Of a stretch of 64,000 bases of DNA, positions 1 to 7,142 are shown piece by piece. This DNA comes from a gamma proteobacterium HIMB30. GTDB taxonomy: Bacteria > Pseudomonadota > Gammaproteobacteria > Pseudomonadales > Litorivicinaceae. The notes beneath the pieces are model-generated. The model saw only the letters and a program-made list of their open reading frames with translations. It was not told the origin of the DNA and searched no databases. Where the stretch lies: contig AGIG01000028.1 of assembly GCA_000227525.2 (NCBI GenBank), positions 186,001 to 250,000 of the forward strand, given 5' to 3'. Position 1 is the stretch's first letter, and each line of letters starts with the position of its first letter. The position numbers and the translations under genes were made by a program.

Positions 1-558
1 CGGCAAGCCTAATAACGGTCCACTTTTGTGGCGAACAATCTGCTCGTAATCTTCAAATGAAATTCTTGATTCTGGGGTCCATTGACAATCGATGGTTTGA
101 CCAGCAGCCATCACACTGATACCCCGCGATAGCATTGTCACCAGTCGAGGCAAATGGTGAATATGATGCGGCGGTAACTGGGCGAGTTCTTCAAATGCAG
201 CACCGATCAAGTCATCACCGAGACAAATCGCGGACGATTTTCCGGCGACCGTCCAAACCGCCGCTTGTCCACGTCGAGTCGAGTCCTCATCCTGAACGTC
301 ATCATGAATCAACGACGCTTGATGCAATAACTCAACGGAGGTCGCAATCGATAATCGCGCGATTTTTTCTAGAGACTGCGAATGGCCGGCTGCGAGTGCG
401 AGTACTGCGCGGGTCCGTGATCCACCCGATGCGAGGTGATCAATAAACAACTGGTTGAGACTGATTTCATCTTTAACGGGCTTCGACCCGTATTGTTTCA
501 GTTTCTCTTCGAGTTCGGCCAGATCGGACTGTAGCAAGCTGAAATCGAACGTTTGCAT
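1..558 (-). CDS. Polyprenyl diphosphate synthase, partial (probable GGPP synthase for retinal/carotenoids)
   Basis: The 186 codons present are the N-terminal part of a trans-isoprenyl diphosphate synthase; the gene continues past the left edge of the window. The family condenses isopentenyl diphosphate with allylic diphosphates in the cytosol. Visible motifs are GGSRTR (residues 45-50, the diphosphate-binding GGKR-like site) and the first Asp-rich motif HDDVQDEDSTRRG (D86, D87, D90, R95-R96). The ATG at 558 is the only sensible start. It lies directly downstream of the proteorhodopsin gene on the same strand, which favours a CrtE role (GGPP for beta-carotene and retinal) over quinone side-chain synthesis by IspB, but chain length cannot be read from the fragment. 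Confidence 0.85.
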   Translation of the reverse strand, partial: MQTFDFSLLQSDLAELEEKLKQYGSKPVKDEISLNQLFIDHLASGGSRTRAVLALAAGHSQSLEKIARLSIATSVELLHQASLIHDDVQDEDSTRRGQAAVWTVAGKSSAICLGDDLIGAAFEELAQLPPHHIHHLPRLVTMLSRGISVMAAGQTIDCQWTPESRISFEDYEQIVRHKSGPLLGLP

Positions 559-604
559 AACATTCCCTTACATCCTTCCGTCCTTGGTTTTTTTGTTGTG
601 TCTT

Positions 605-647
605 CCGTTTTCAATACGCTCAACTCGAATGAACGTATTGAAAACGG
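605..647. repeat. 14-bp perfect inverted repeat overlapping the rhodopsin terminator
   Basis: The arms CCGTTTTCAATACG (605-618) and CGTATTGAAAACGG (634-647) pair perfectly around a 15-nt spacer. The inner arm shares positions 644-647 with the stem of the adjacent terminator and also covers its U-run, so the two hairpins exclude each other in RNA. It sits in the gap between the proteorhodopsin gene and the polyprenyl synthase. On the minus strand it is transcribed after the terminator, so it can act only in read-through RNA, or as a DNA site. Confidence 0.8.
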
Positions 648-669
648 AGCCTCCAAAGAGAGGCTCCGT
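644..669 (-). terminator. Rho-independent terminator after proteorhodopsin
   Basis: Read on the minus strand, ACGGAGCCTC (669-660) pairs with GAGGCTCCGT (653-644) across a six-nt loop, followed by a short U-run. It begins 6 nt beyond the rhodopsin stop codon. It should separate abundant rhodopsin mRNA from the downstream isoprenoid gene, allowing only partial read-through. Confidence 0.85.
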
Positions 670-674
670 AAAGC

Positions 675-1478
675 TTAGGCTGTCGCTGCCGACGCCTTGC
701 TTGTTGATGTCGCTGCGTACCAGATCAACAGACCGAATGCGATCTTGTTAACCACGTCAGCAAGGTTGTAGACGATGTTAAGTGCTTCACTAGCTGCCGC
801 TGTAGTGTTGCCCATGTCGTCGACATACACAAAGTAGCCAAGGACATAACCGAGTGGGTAAATCGCCCAACCGATCGTAACAACCATACGCATTGTGCCG
901 TACGCACTCTGTACTGCTGGTGGTGCTTGATCTGCCGCCATCTTCGCAGCTTCGCCAGCAAAGATTTCGTACAGGATGTAGAACCATCCGAGCATACCGA
1001 TTACGAAGCCTACAGTTACGTTGATGTAACCCGCTTCACCCATGTAGCCTGGTACCAGCATGATGAGAGTACCAATGAGGAGGCGCCAGAAAATGCCGCC
1101 AGACGCGTTGCCAATTGCTCTTAGGATCAAGAAGAACTCGATCATCAAGAGTGGAACGGTCAACAACCAGTCAATGTAACGGTAGACGGTTGGCGTTTCA
1201 CCAGTCGAAATCCAAACATCCCGCATGTAGAAATAGTGAACAGCAGCAATAAAGGTCACGAGGGCCGATACTACTAGCGATGTTTTCCATTTCCCATCGA
1301 CGCTTTGTGTTTCCCAAAGGAAGAACACGGTTGAAGCCATTAAGGCCATTGAAATCAACCAGAATGAAATCCCAACGAAATCATCTGATTGGAGGTTGGC
1401 AGCCGCAAACGCTGTTGATGGCAGCGCAGCGAGCAAGCCGACGGGCGCGAGGCCCTTTATCAGTTTTGTAAATGTCAT
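675..1478 (-). CDS. Proteorhodopsin, green-tuned light-driven proton pump
   Basis: This is a 267-residue, seven-helix type-1 rhodopsin in the inner membrane that pumps protons outward using retinal. The N-terminal 25 residues resemble a cleavable signal peptide. Helix C carries the pump signature D103 (proton acceptor), T107 and E114 (proton donor), i.e. a DTE motif. L111, equivalent to position 105 of the green proteorhodopsin, predicts green absorption. H81 matches the conserved acceptor-partner histidine and K245 in helix G is the Schiff-base lysine. I chose the ATG at 1478 because GAGGAGG lies 7 nt upstream; the longer reading frame starting at 1505 has no such site. Retinal-synthesis genes other than the neighbouring prenyl synthase are outside the window. 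Confidence 0.97.
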   Translation of the reverse strand: MTFTKLIKGLAPVGLLAALPSTAFAAANLQSDDFVGISFWLISMALMASTVFFLWETQSVDGKWKTSLVVSALVTFIAAVHYFYMRDVWISTGETPTVYRYIDWLLTVPLLMIEFFLILRAIGNASGGIFWRLLIGTLIMLVPGYMGEAGYINVTVGFVIGMLGWFYILYEIFAGEAAKMAADQAPPAVQSAYGTMRMVVTIGWAIYPLGYVLGYFVYVDDMGNTTAAASEALNIVYNLADVVNKIAFGLLIWYAATSTSKASAATA

Positions 1479-1803
1479 GTCTTGCCTCCTCAGGCACTGG
1501 AACAAATGTTGTAATATTTTGTTTATCCCATCCTTGTCAGAGACCTAAAACGCAAAAACGGAGCCAGCTCCGTCCTTGTTATTCAGGCGAGCCGTACTCC
1601 GTAACGACAGGGGGAAGTGAATCATAAAATTGAATTAATGACAAATATTTGACAAAAAATAGATAAAAATTGGACGCTTCAAACATTCATCCGAAGCTGC
1701 GCTGTCGATGCATCGCACCCAACAGTTCTCGGAAAAGACACGAATGCAACGCACGTGATTTTAAAAAAGATCAATAATTCAGATGCTTATCGTGGCTTAC
1801 GGG
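1479..1803. other. Intergenic region upstream of proteorhodopsin
   Basis: This 325-bp gap separates the end of the aor operon from the rhodopsin gene, both on the minus strand. It holds a terminator-like hairpin (1558-1573) and an AT-rich stretch around 1620-1670 that could hold the rhodopsin promoter, but I see no convincing -35/-10 pair. No further gene is visible. Confidence 0.6.
1558..1573 (-). terminator. Terminator-like hairpin in the rhodopsin leader/end of aor operon
   Basis: Minus-strand RNA forms ACGGAGC-UG-GCUCCGU (in effect a 6-bp stem with a CUGG tetraloop) followed by UUUU. It lies 230 nt after the aorE stop and 80 nt before the rhodopsin start. It may terminate the aor operon or, if the rhodopsin promoter lies further upstream, act as an attenuator. 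Its stem shares ACGGAGC/GCTCCGT with the terminator after rhodopsin. Confidence 0.6.
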
Positions 1804-2556
1804 TTACTGAGTCGATCCACACACTGGGCATGTCCCTCGCTTTCTTACGGGAACCGCATTCCACTGCGACTCACGCGCGTCATAGAGCAGCATACGCCCC
1901 GACAGGCGACTTTCTCCAAAAACGAGGAAATTGATGATTTCTGTCGCTTGCATGCTTCCGATTGTTCCGGTTAACGGGGCCAAAACGCCGGAAGTACTGC
2001 ACTGATCAACTGTGCTGGGGGTATCTTCAGGTACCACACACGCATAGCAAGGTGCTGCCTCATCACGCAAATCAAAAACAGTGAGCTGACCGATGTAGTT
2101 TATTGCGGTACCGCTCACCAGTGGTTTGCGCGCTTGGAAGCACGCATGGTTGATCGCGTGCCTGGTTTCAAAGTTATCCGACGCATCGACAACCGCATCG
2201 ACAGATCTGACCAGTTGGTCGATCGTTTCCGGCCCCAAGCGCTCCGTCACCGGATGAATTCGACAGCCTCGATTAATCGCCTCAAGCTCAATTTTCGCCG
2301 ACAACGCCTTATTCATTCCAAGACGCGTGTCACGATGTAAAATTTGGCGTTGCAGGTTCGATTCATCAACCTCATCGAAATCACAGACCGTTAACTGCCC
2401 GACTCCGGCCGATGCAAGATAACTTGCGACCGGAGATCCGAGGCCACCCATACCGACAATGAGTACGTGAGCGTTCAGTAAACGCTCTTGACCATCTGTG
2501 TCAAACTCGTCCAGAACGATGTGCCGACTGTATCGCAGCAGTTGCTGGTCATCCAT
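1804..2556 (-). CDS. aorE: MoeB/ThiF-like E1 adenylyltransferase of the AOR operon
   Basis: A 250-residue E1-like enzyme that would adenylate the C-terminal glycine of a MoaD-type sulfur carrier in the cytosol. The nucleotide-binding motif GMGGLGSP is at residues 35-42, followed by the acidic strand end (DFDEVDESNLQRQ). C186 (QCSTSGVLAP) is the likely catalytic cysteine. C170/C173 and C243/C246 form the expected zinc site. It abuts the stop codon of the preceding gene and is the last gene of an operon with a tungsten aldehyde oxidoreductase and a MoaD-like protein, matching aorE of the Aromatoleum AorABCDE arrangement. It is therefore probably dedicated to tungstopterin maturation, although a general MoeB role cannot be excluded. 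Confidence 0.85.
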   Translation of the reverse strand: MDDQQLLRYSRHIVLDEFDTDGQERLLNAHVLIVGMGGLGSPVASYLASAGVGQLTVCDFDEVDESNLQRQILHRDTRLGMNKALSAKIELEAINRGCRIHPVTERLGPETIDQLVRSVDAVVDASDNFETRHAINHACFQARKPLVSGTAINYIGQLTVFDLRDEAAPCYACVVPEDTPSTVDQCSTSGVLAPLTGTIGSMQATEIINFLVFGESRLSGRMLLYDARESQWNAVPVRKRGTCPVCGSTQ

Positions 2557-2859
2557 TTAGCCGCCGCCACGTTTCATCGACCAATCGATCCGCTTTAGGC
2601 ACTCAGCTCGCTCATCATCACTCCCAGACTGAAAAGTCCAGGTGGCTCGCAAAGATGGAAGACGCATTAGTGCGATCACATAATCTGGCAATATTTCGAT
2701 CTGAATATGGATGGAGACCGCGCCATCCCGGACGGTGATCTCATGACCGTCAACTGCGATACCGCCTGGCACCGCTTGTTTGAGTCCGCTAATGTATTCT
2801 TTAGGGGTCGCCGAAACGGTCCTTACAAGCACATCAAGATTGTCTGAGCCAAACATCAT
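2557..2859 (-). CDS. Unknown 100-residue protein of the AOR operon, ending in Gly-Gly-Gly
   Basis: I do not recognise this protein. It has 100 residues, no signal peptide or membrane segment, and looks like a small alpha/beta fold. Its start codon overlaps the stop of the MoaD-like gene and its stop directly abuts the start of the MoeB-like gene, so it is translationally embedded between a ubiquitin-like carrier and an E1 enzyme. Its C-terminus is KRGGG, a free di/tri-glycine tail like that of sulfur-carrier or ubiquitin-like proteins. A role in tungsten-cofactor or AOR assembly is inference from position only. Confidence 0.75.
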   Translation of the reverse strand: MMFGSDNLDVLVRTVSATPKEYISGLKQAVPGGIAVDGHEITVRDGAVSIHIQIEILPDYVIALMRLPSLRATWTFQSGSDDERAECLKRIDWSMKRGGG

Positions 2860-3119
2860 CAGCCTCCCGCGACAGGGGGCCAGATGGCTAAGACTTCACC
2901 CGGACCCAAAATTCGAATCGGTCGATCCTCTGGCTCAATGTACACCCCATCGATGAGCACCAAATGAACCAGGCGCTCAGGAAGGTCATATCTCTCGATC
3001 ACTCGAGCCACACTGTCGGCTTCTCCAACCTTTATTTCGGCTTCATTTTTGACCGAACCAGGAGGGAGAAATTCCGACAGACTTGCGTACAATTTTAATG
3101 TCGCTGTCGCGCTACCCAT
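2859..3119 (-). CDS. aorD: MoaD-like sulfur carrier of the AOR operon
   Basis: An 86-residue beta-grasp protein with the MoaD/ThiS pattern: N-terminal LKLYASLSEFLPPG and a C-terminal PPVAGG tail whose glycine would be adenylated and thiocarboxylated to donate the dithiolene sulfurs of pterin cofactors. Its start overlaps the aorC stop by 8 nt, and the next gene starts in its stop codon, so translation is probably coupled. A separate MoaD inside an AOR operon is typical of tungsten aldehyde oxidoreductase loci and suggests dedicated cofactor assembly. Confidence 0.85.
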   Translation of the reverse strand: MGSATATLKLYASLSEFLPPGSVKNEAEIKVGEADSVARVIERYDLPERLVHLVLIDGVYIEPEDRPIRILGPGEVLAIWPPVAGG

Positions 3120-4440
3120 TCAGAACCATAGGCTGTTGAGCGCAAGCGAGATATGCATCCATCACTCGCAACGGCTCTTCCATTAAAACGTCTTTCCATT
3201 CACCAAGACTAACCTCTCCCTGGATTAATCCACGCAACACACCAACGTGTTGTGTCAACCCAACCGACGTTGCGCCAACCAATACATCATCTTTGAATTG
3301 TAAGCTGATATATCGGTTGTATTTCCGCTCGGACAACTCAACTCCCTCGCCGCCATCAACACCTTCCCATTGTCCAAAGGAGCTTGAAATCAGCCCAAGT
3401 GTATCGAGCACGTTGATCGCGAGAACGCCCGCATGTTCGGCAGACTTACCGGCCATATTCAATGCAGCAATTCGCGCTTGGTCGGCAGCGTTCGGCTGAA
3501 TTGCAGAAACCATCGGTGAATTATTGAACAAATCTGGCGCTTCAGCGACATCACCTGCCGCGTAAATATCAGCAACAGAGGACTGCATGTTGCGGTCAGT
3601 TAAAATACCGTTTGCGACTTTCACGCCTGAACCGTTCAAGAAATCGATGTTTGGTTTCACCCCGGCTGACATCACAACCAGATCGCAGCCAATTTTTTCA
3701 CCAGTCGACAGAGTAACGGTCATCTGATCAGCGCCAATTGGCGCTGATGATGCCCCGCCAAACATATTCTTGATCGAATCCCACAACGATCCACTGGACT
3801 GTCCTGGTGCGGCAATGGTTTCAACCTTAGCCGAGGTGACAACTCGAACACCCTTATCCTGAACCCAGTCTTTGATGATGCCACCAGCTTTGGGCGTCAT
3901 CATCCGAGGAACCATTCGATCACCGAGCTCAACCACTGTCAGGTCAACGCCATTCTTTGCGAACGCCTCTAAAATAATGCAACCAATGAATCCTGCACCA
4001 ACCTGCACCACCTTCTTCCCTTGTTTCGCCAACTCAGCAATTGCTCGCGCGTCTTCCAGGGTCCAGCACGTGTGCACGTGAGGAAGGTCGATACCCGGAA
4101 TTGGTGGACGAATCGGGTGTGAGCCAGTTGCGATCAATAATTTGTCATATTTCTCAGATGACCCGTCGTCTAGAGCCACTGTCTTCGCATCGGAATCGAT
4201 GGCTGTGGCTTTCGCAACCTTATTGGTGATCTTCAGTTTTTTGAAATGTGTTTTTGCTTTACGAAGGTACGTTCCCGCCTCATCGATGTTCCCTTCTAAT
4301 AAGTAAGGGATAGCCATACGTGAGTAAGGCGGCTCGTCTTCTGAACCCACCATCGTGATCTTACCCTTTGGGTCCGCTTTACGGAGCGTTTCCGCGGCAA
4401 TGACTCCAGCTGGTCCATTACCCAGAATGAGATATTTCAT
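3112..4440 (-). CDS. aorC: FAD/NAD(P)-dependent oxidoreductase subunit of AOR
   Basis: A 442-residue pyridine-nucleotide-disulfide-type flavoprotein. It has an N-terminal FAD-binding GNGPAG motif (residues 7-12), a second dinucleotide motif VGAGFIG (147-153) and the late FAD motif AAGDVAEAP. There is no redox-active CxxC of the disulfide reductases. By position it corresponds to AorC, which passes electrons between the polyferredoxin AorA and NAD. The ATG at 4440 is preferred over an upstream in-frame TTG because GAGG lies 8 nt before it. A terminator-like hairpin separates it from aorB. Confidence 0.87.
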   Translation of the reverse strand: MKYLILGNGPAGVIAAETLRKADPKGKITMVGSEDEPPYSRMAIPYLLEGNIDEAGTYLRKAKTHFKKLKITNKVAKATAIDSDAKTVALDDGSSEKYDKLLIATGSHPIRPPIPGIDLPHVHTCWTLEDARAIAELAKQGKKVVQVGAGFIGCIILEAFAKNGVDLTVVELGDRMVPRMMTPKAGGIIKDWVQDKGVRVVTSAKVETIAAPGQSSGSLWDSIKNMFGGASSAPIGADQMTVTLSTGEKIGCDLVVMSAGVKPNIDFLNGSGVKVANGILTDRNMQSSVADIYAAGDVAEAPDLFNNSPMVSAIQPNAADQARIAALNMAGKSAEHAGVLAINVLDTLGLISSSFGQWEGVDGGEGVELSERKYNRYISLQFKDDVLVGATSVGLTQHVGVLRGLIQGEVSLGEWKDVLMEEPLRVMDAYLACAQQPMVLNG

Positions 4441-4476
4441 TGTTAGCCTCAAAATGATGTTATGTCTTCAAGGTAA

Positions 4477-4509
4477 AAAGCCCTCCAACCGAACGGTTTG
4501 GAGGGCTTT
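4477..4509 (-). terminator. Intercistronic terminator-like hairpin between aorB and aorC
   Basis: On the minus strand AAAGCCCTCCAA pairs with TTGGAGGGCTTT, with a CC/GG extension after a one-base bulge and a GTTC loop, and a U-run follows. It lies between two genes of one operon and would reduce expression of aorC, aorD, the unknown gene and aorE relative to the structural subunits aorA and aorB. Confidence 0.75.
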
Positions 4510-4562
4510 CGATTCTCAACTTACACGGACGACAATCCTGTCAATTCCATGAAGCTGTTGGT

Positions 4563-6410
4563 TTACAGCCCGAGGCTCTTACGCTTCTCAGCGGATGGGA
4601 CACCATCTTTGTCCCAACCACGAATCTCGTAGTACTCAGGAAGCATCTCAGGAACACCTGCAACCAAACCTTTCGCAGGGCCTTCTGTTGCAGCCTCAGT
4701 TGTCAACCGTGTTGGCAACTGATCGTCTTCCTTGGTCAAGCCCGCTTCAAGATTGAAAAGCTTCTCCATATTCCAGATCCGCTCACCAACTTCCTGGAGC
4801 TTTTCCTCAGACCAGTCACCTTCACAGGCCGCGTCGATCTGTGGCTGAATATCTCCAAGGCCCCACGCGAAGCTTGTGAAGATACAAAGCCCCGATGCGT
4901 CGAATGCTGCGGTCGCATCCTGGAATGCCATCACAAGACCAGGTTTCCCTTCAGTCACAAGCGGGTCAGTTTTCACTGGAATACCCAGTGTCTCTGACGC
5001 AACGGTGTACGACCGCAAGTGACACGCACCCCGGTTCGATGTTGCATAAGTTAGACCCATGCCTTGAATTCCACGAGGATCATAGGCTGGGAATTCTTGC
5101 CCTTTCACACTCATTGAGAGTTCAGGCTGACCGTACTTTTCGCAGAGACGCTTTGAGCCAAGCCCAATCTCAACACCGAAGCCTTCGCCGTTAGCAGTCA
5201 TTTCAACCAACTCACACAGCGCTTCAGCTGAACCAAATGGAGCCTTTAGGCCAATTTTCTTCTCGTCTAGGGTTCCATTCTCGTACATCTCCATTACGGC
5301 GCCGACCGTGGCTCCGAACGAAATTGGATCGAAACCATGCTCGTTACACACCATCTGCGCATATTGCAACGCCTCAAGGTCCTTGACACCATTTGCTGCA
5401 CCAAGTGCCCATGCTGCCTCATACTCGAGACCGCCAGAGGCGCCGTGGTACTGAGGCTTCTGCTGGACCGAGAAGTGATCCTTATCGATCTTAGAGATTC
5501 GTCCACACGCAATGGTGCAACCAAAGCAAGCCTGATTGGTTACCAGCTGCGCCTTACCGTCGGTCTCACGTGGGGTCGCCATCGCCTCAGCGGAAATATC
5601 ATTGGCACTCTCGAATTTGACGTCCTTGAAATTCCGTGTGGGCAGCGCGCCCATCTCGTTAATGACGTTCATCAGGACCTGCGTTCCGTAGGTCGGAAGT
5701 CCCTCGCCAGTCACCGCGTTTTCAGCGAGAATCTGCTTCTTCTCAGTAGTCACCTTCTGGAATTCCGCTGGATTGGCTACGTTGCCAATTCCCTTGGTTC
5801 CACGGATCGCCACCGCCTTCAGGTTCTTTGATCCCATCACTGCGCCAACTCCGGAACGTCCCGCAGCACGGTGTAGATCATTCACGACACATGAGAACAG
5901 GACCTGATTTTCACCGGCCTTACCAATTGAAGAAATACGAATTTGCGGATCCTGATTTTCCTTCTTGATCTGCTCTTCGGTGTGCCATGTTGACGTGCCC
6001 CAAAGATGAGACGCGTCACGAAGCTCAACCTTGTCGTTTTCGATCATCAAATAAACAGGCTTTGAAGACTTCCCTTCAAAGATCACCATATCCCAACCAG
6101 CGAACTTCATCTCGGCGCCAAAGTAACCGCCCGAGTTCGAGCATGCGATTGCTCCGGTCAGGGGACCTTTGGTTACAACAGTGTAACGACCACCGGTTGA
6201 AGCAATGGTCCCTGTCATTGGACCTGTCGCCATGATGAGTTTGTTGTCAGCCGATAATGGATCGACCTTTGGATCAATTTCTTCGACCAGATACTTAGTC
6301 GCCAGACCTCGTGATCCGAGGTAATCCATCGCCCATTCCATATTCAAAGCTTCAGACGTACAGGTTCCTTTTGTAAGATCTACCCGCAGGATTTGTCGCG
6401 TCCACGCCAT
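4563..6410 (-). CDS. aorB: Tungsten-containing aldehyde:ferredoxin oxidoreductase, large subunit
   Basis: A 615-residue member of the AOR family, which oxidises aldehydes to carboxylic acids at a tungsten bis-pterin in the cytosol. The [4Fe-4S] ligands are visible as CFGCTIAC (C295, C298, C302) and C509 in DASGLC, and the pterin-binding YDPRG motif is at 443-447. E332 and H464 fall where AOR active-site acid/base residues are expected. The whole family length is present. I chose the ATG at 6410 because GGAG lies 8 nt upstream and it gives the typical start of the family; the longer reading frame would read into the upstream gap. It follows aorA by 11 nt. Substrate range cannot be read from sequence. 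Confidence 0.95.
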   Translation of the reverse strand: MAWTRQILRVDLTKGTCTSEALNMEWAMDYLGSRGLATKYLVEEIDPKVDPLSADNKLIMATGPMTGTIASTGGRYTVVTKGPLTGAIACSNSGGYFGAEMKFAGWDMVIFEGKSSKPVYLMIENDKVELRDASHLWGTSTWHTEEQIKKENQDPQIRISSIGKAGENQVLFSCVVNDLHRAAGRSGVGAVMGSKNLKAVAIRGTKGIGNVANPAEFQKVTTEKKQILAENAVTGEGLPTYGTQVLMNVINEMGALPTRNFKDVKFESANDISAEAMATPRETDGKAQLVTNQACFGCTIACGRISKIDKDHFSVQQKPQYHGASGGLEYEAAWALGAANGVKDLEALQYAQMVCNEHGFDPISFGATVGAVMEMYENGTLDEKKIGLKAPFGSAEALCELVEMTANGEGFGVEIGLGSKRLCEKYGQPELSMSVKGQEFPAYDPRGIQGMGLTYATSNRGACHLRSYTVASETLGIPVKTDPLVTEGKPGLVMAFQDATAAFDASGLCIFTSFAWGLGDIQPQIDAACEGDWSEEKLQEVGERIWNMEKLFNLEAGLTKEDDQLPTRLTTEAATEGPAKGLVAGVPEMLPEYYEIRGWDKDGVPSAEKRKSLGL

Positions 6411-6421
6411 TTTATTACTCC

Positions 6422-6892
6422 TTACAAACTTGCGTCGTTGGCTTTCGCAGCCCACTTCCGCATCTTATCTAAACCAGTCCAGTTCGCATCAACGAAAGTA
6501 ATCGCGTCGGTTGGACACGCTTTCGCGCAAGCTGGATCTCCACCGCACAAGTCGCACTTTGCAACCTTGCCGGTCTCCACAACGTAATTGATGGTGCCGA
6601 ACGGACAAGAAATCGTGCACACCTTACATCCCACGCATGTCTCGTCTTGTACTACCTTTGCACCAGTCGTGGCGTCGAGCTTAATCGAGTCAACCGGACA
6701 AGCTTGCATGCACCAAGCCTCATCACACTGCGTACAGGTATACGGTACCTTGCGGCCCTCTTCCTCAAAATTGAAGACTTTTATGCGCGATTGTGATGGG
6801 TTAAATACCCCCGTCTGCTCAAACGAACAAGCCATTTCACATTGAAGACATCCGGTACACTTTTCCGGATCAATGTACAGAGACTTCTGCAT
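6422..6892 (-). CDS. aorA: Polyferredoxin electron-transfer subunit of AOR
   Basis: A 156-residue protein with sixteen cysteines in four groups (C12-C22, C53-C65, C86-C96, C113-C126), sufficient for four [4Fe-4S] clusters, as in the small AorA subunit and in FdhB/HycB-type proteins. It would carry electrons from the tungsten subunit to the flavoprotein AorC. The ATG at 6892 has GAGG upstream; a longer frame to 6970 is not needed. It is the first gene of the aor operon, so the operon promoter should lie in 6893-7142. Confidence 0.9.
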   Translation of the reverse strand: MQKSLYIDPEKCTGCLQCEMACSFEQTGVFNPSQSRIKVFNFEEEGRKVPYTCTQCDEAWCMQACPVDSIKLDATTGAKVVQDETCVGCKVCTISCPFGTINYVVETGKVAKCDLCGGDPACAKACPTDAITFVDANWTGLDKMRKWAAKANDASL

Positions 6893-7038
6893 AACGTACC
6901 TCTTTATTTTAATAACTAAATGTTTAACGGTTCCTAGATCTGTGGCTTTTAACTTGGTGTTGTAAACCACAATTAAATTCCTTCAAAGAGCACACTACCC
7001 TTTCAGAATTAGAGTGTCCAATCATCTTTAGAGATACT

Positions 7039-7069
7039 GGGTATCACGTTAGAAGACCTTGGGTGTCAC
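7039..7069 (-). promoter_or_regulatory. Direct repeat in the aor promoter region
   Basis: GGGTATCAC (7039-7047) and GGGTGTCAC (7061-7069) recur at 22-bp spacing, two helical turns, between the transporter gene and aorA. Read in the direction of aor transcription they are GTGACACCC and GTGATACCC. This is the arrangement expected of a tandem activator site. No regulator is identified. The rest of 6893-7142 is AT-rich with no clear sigma-70 or sigma-54 promoter that I can defend. Confidence 0.4.
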
Positions 7070-7142
7070 TACCATTTCTAACAATTTTAAAATCGGAACG
7101 TCATTCGGTCGCTGACGCCACCCTATTTGACCAAACAATCGG

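Noticed and set aside
1-558. Assignment of the edge gene as octaprenyl diphosphate synthase ispB
   Set aside because: Chain-length residues are not decisive in the visible part; position after proteorhodopsin favours a GGPP synthase, so no symbol was given.
5337-5831. 164-codon plus-strand open frame
   Set aside because: Antisense to aorB within the cysteine-motif region; no support of its own.
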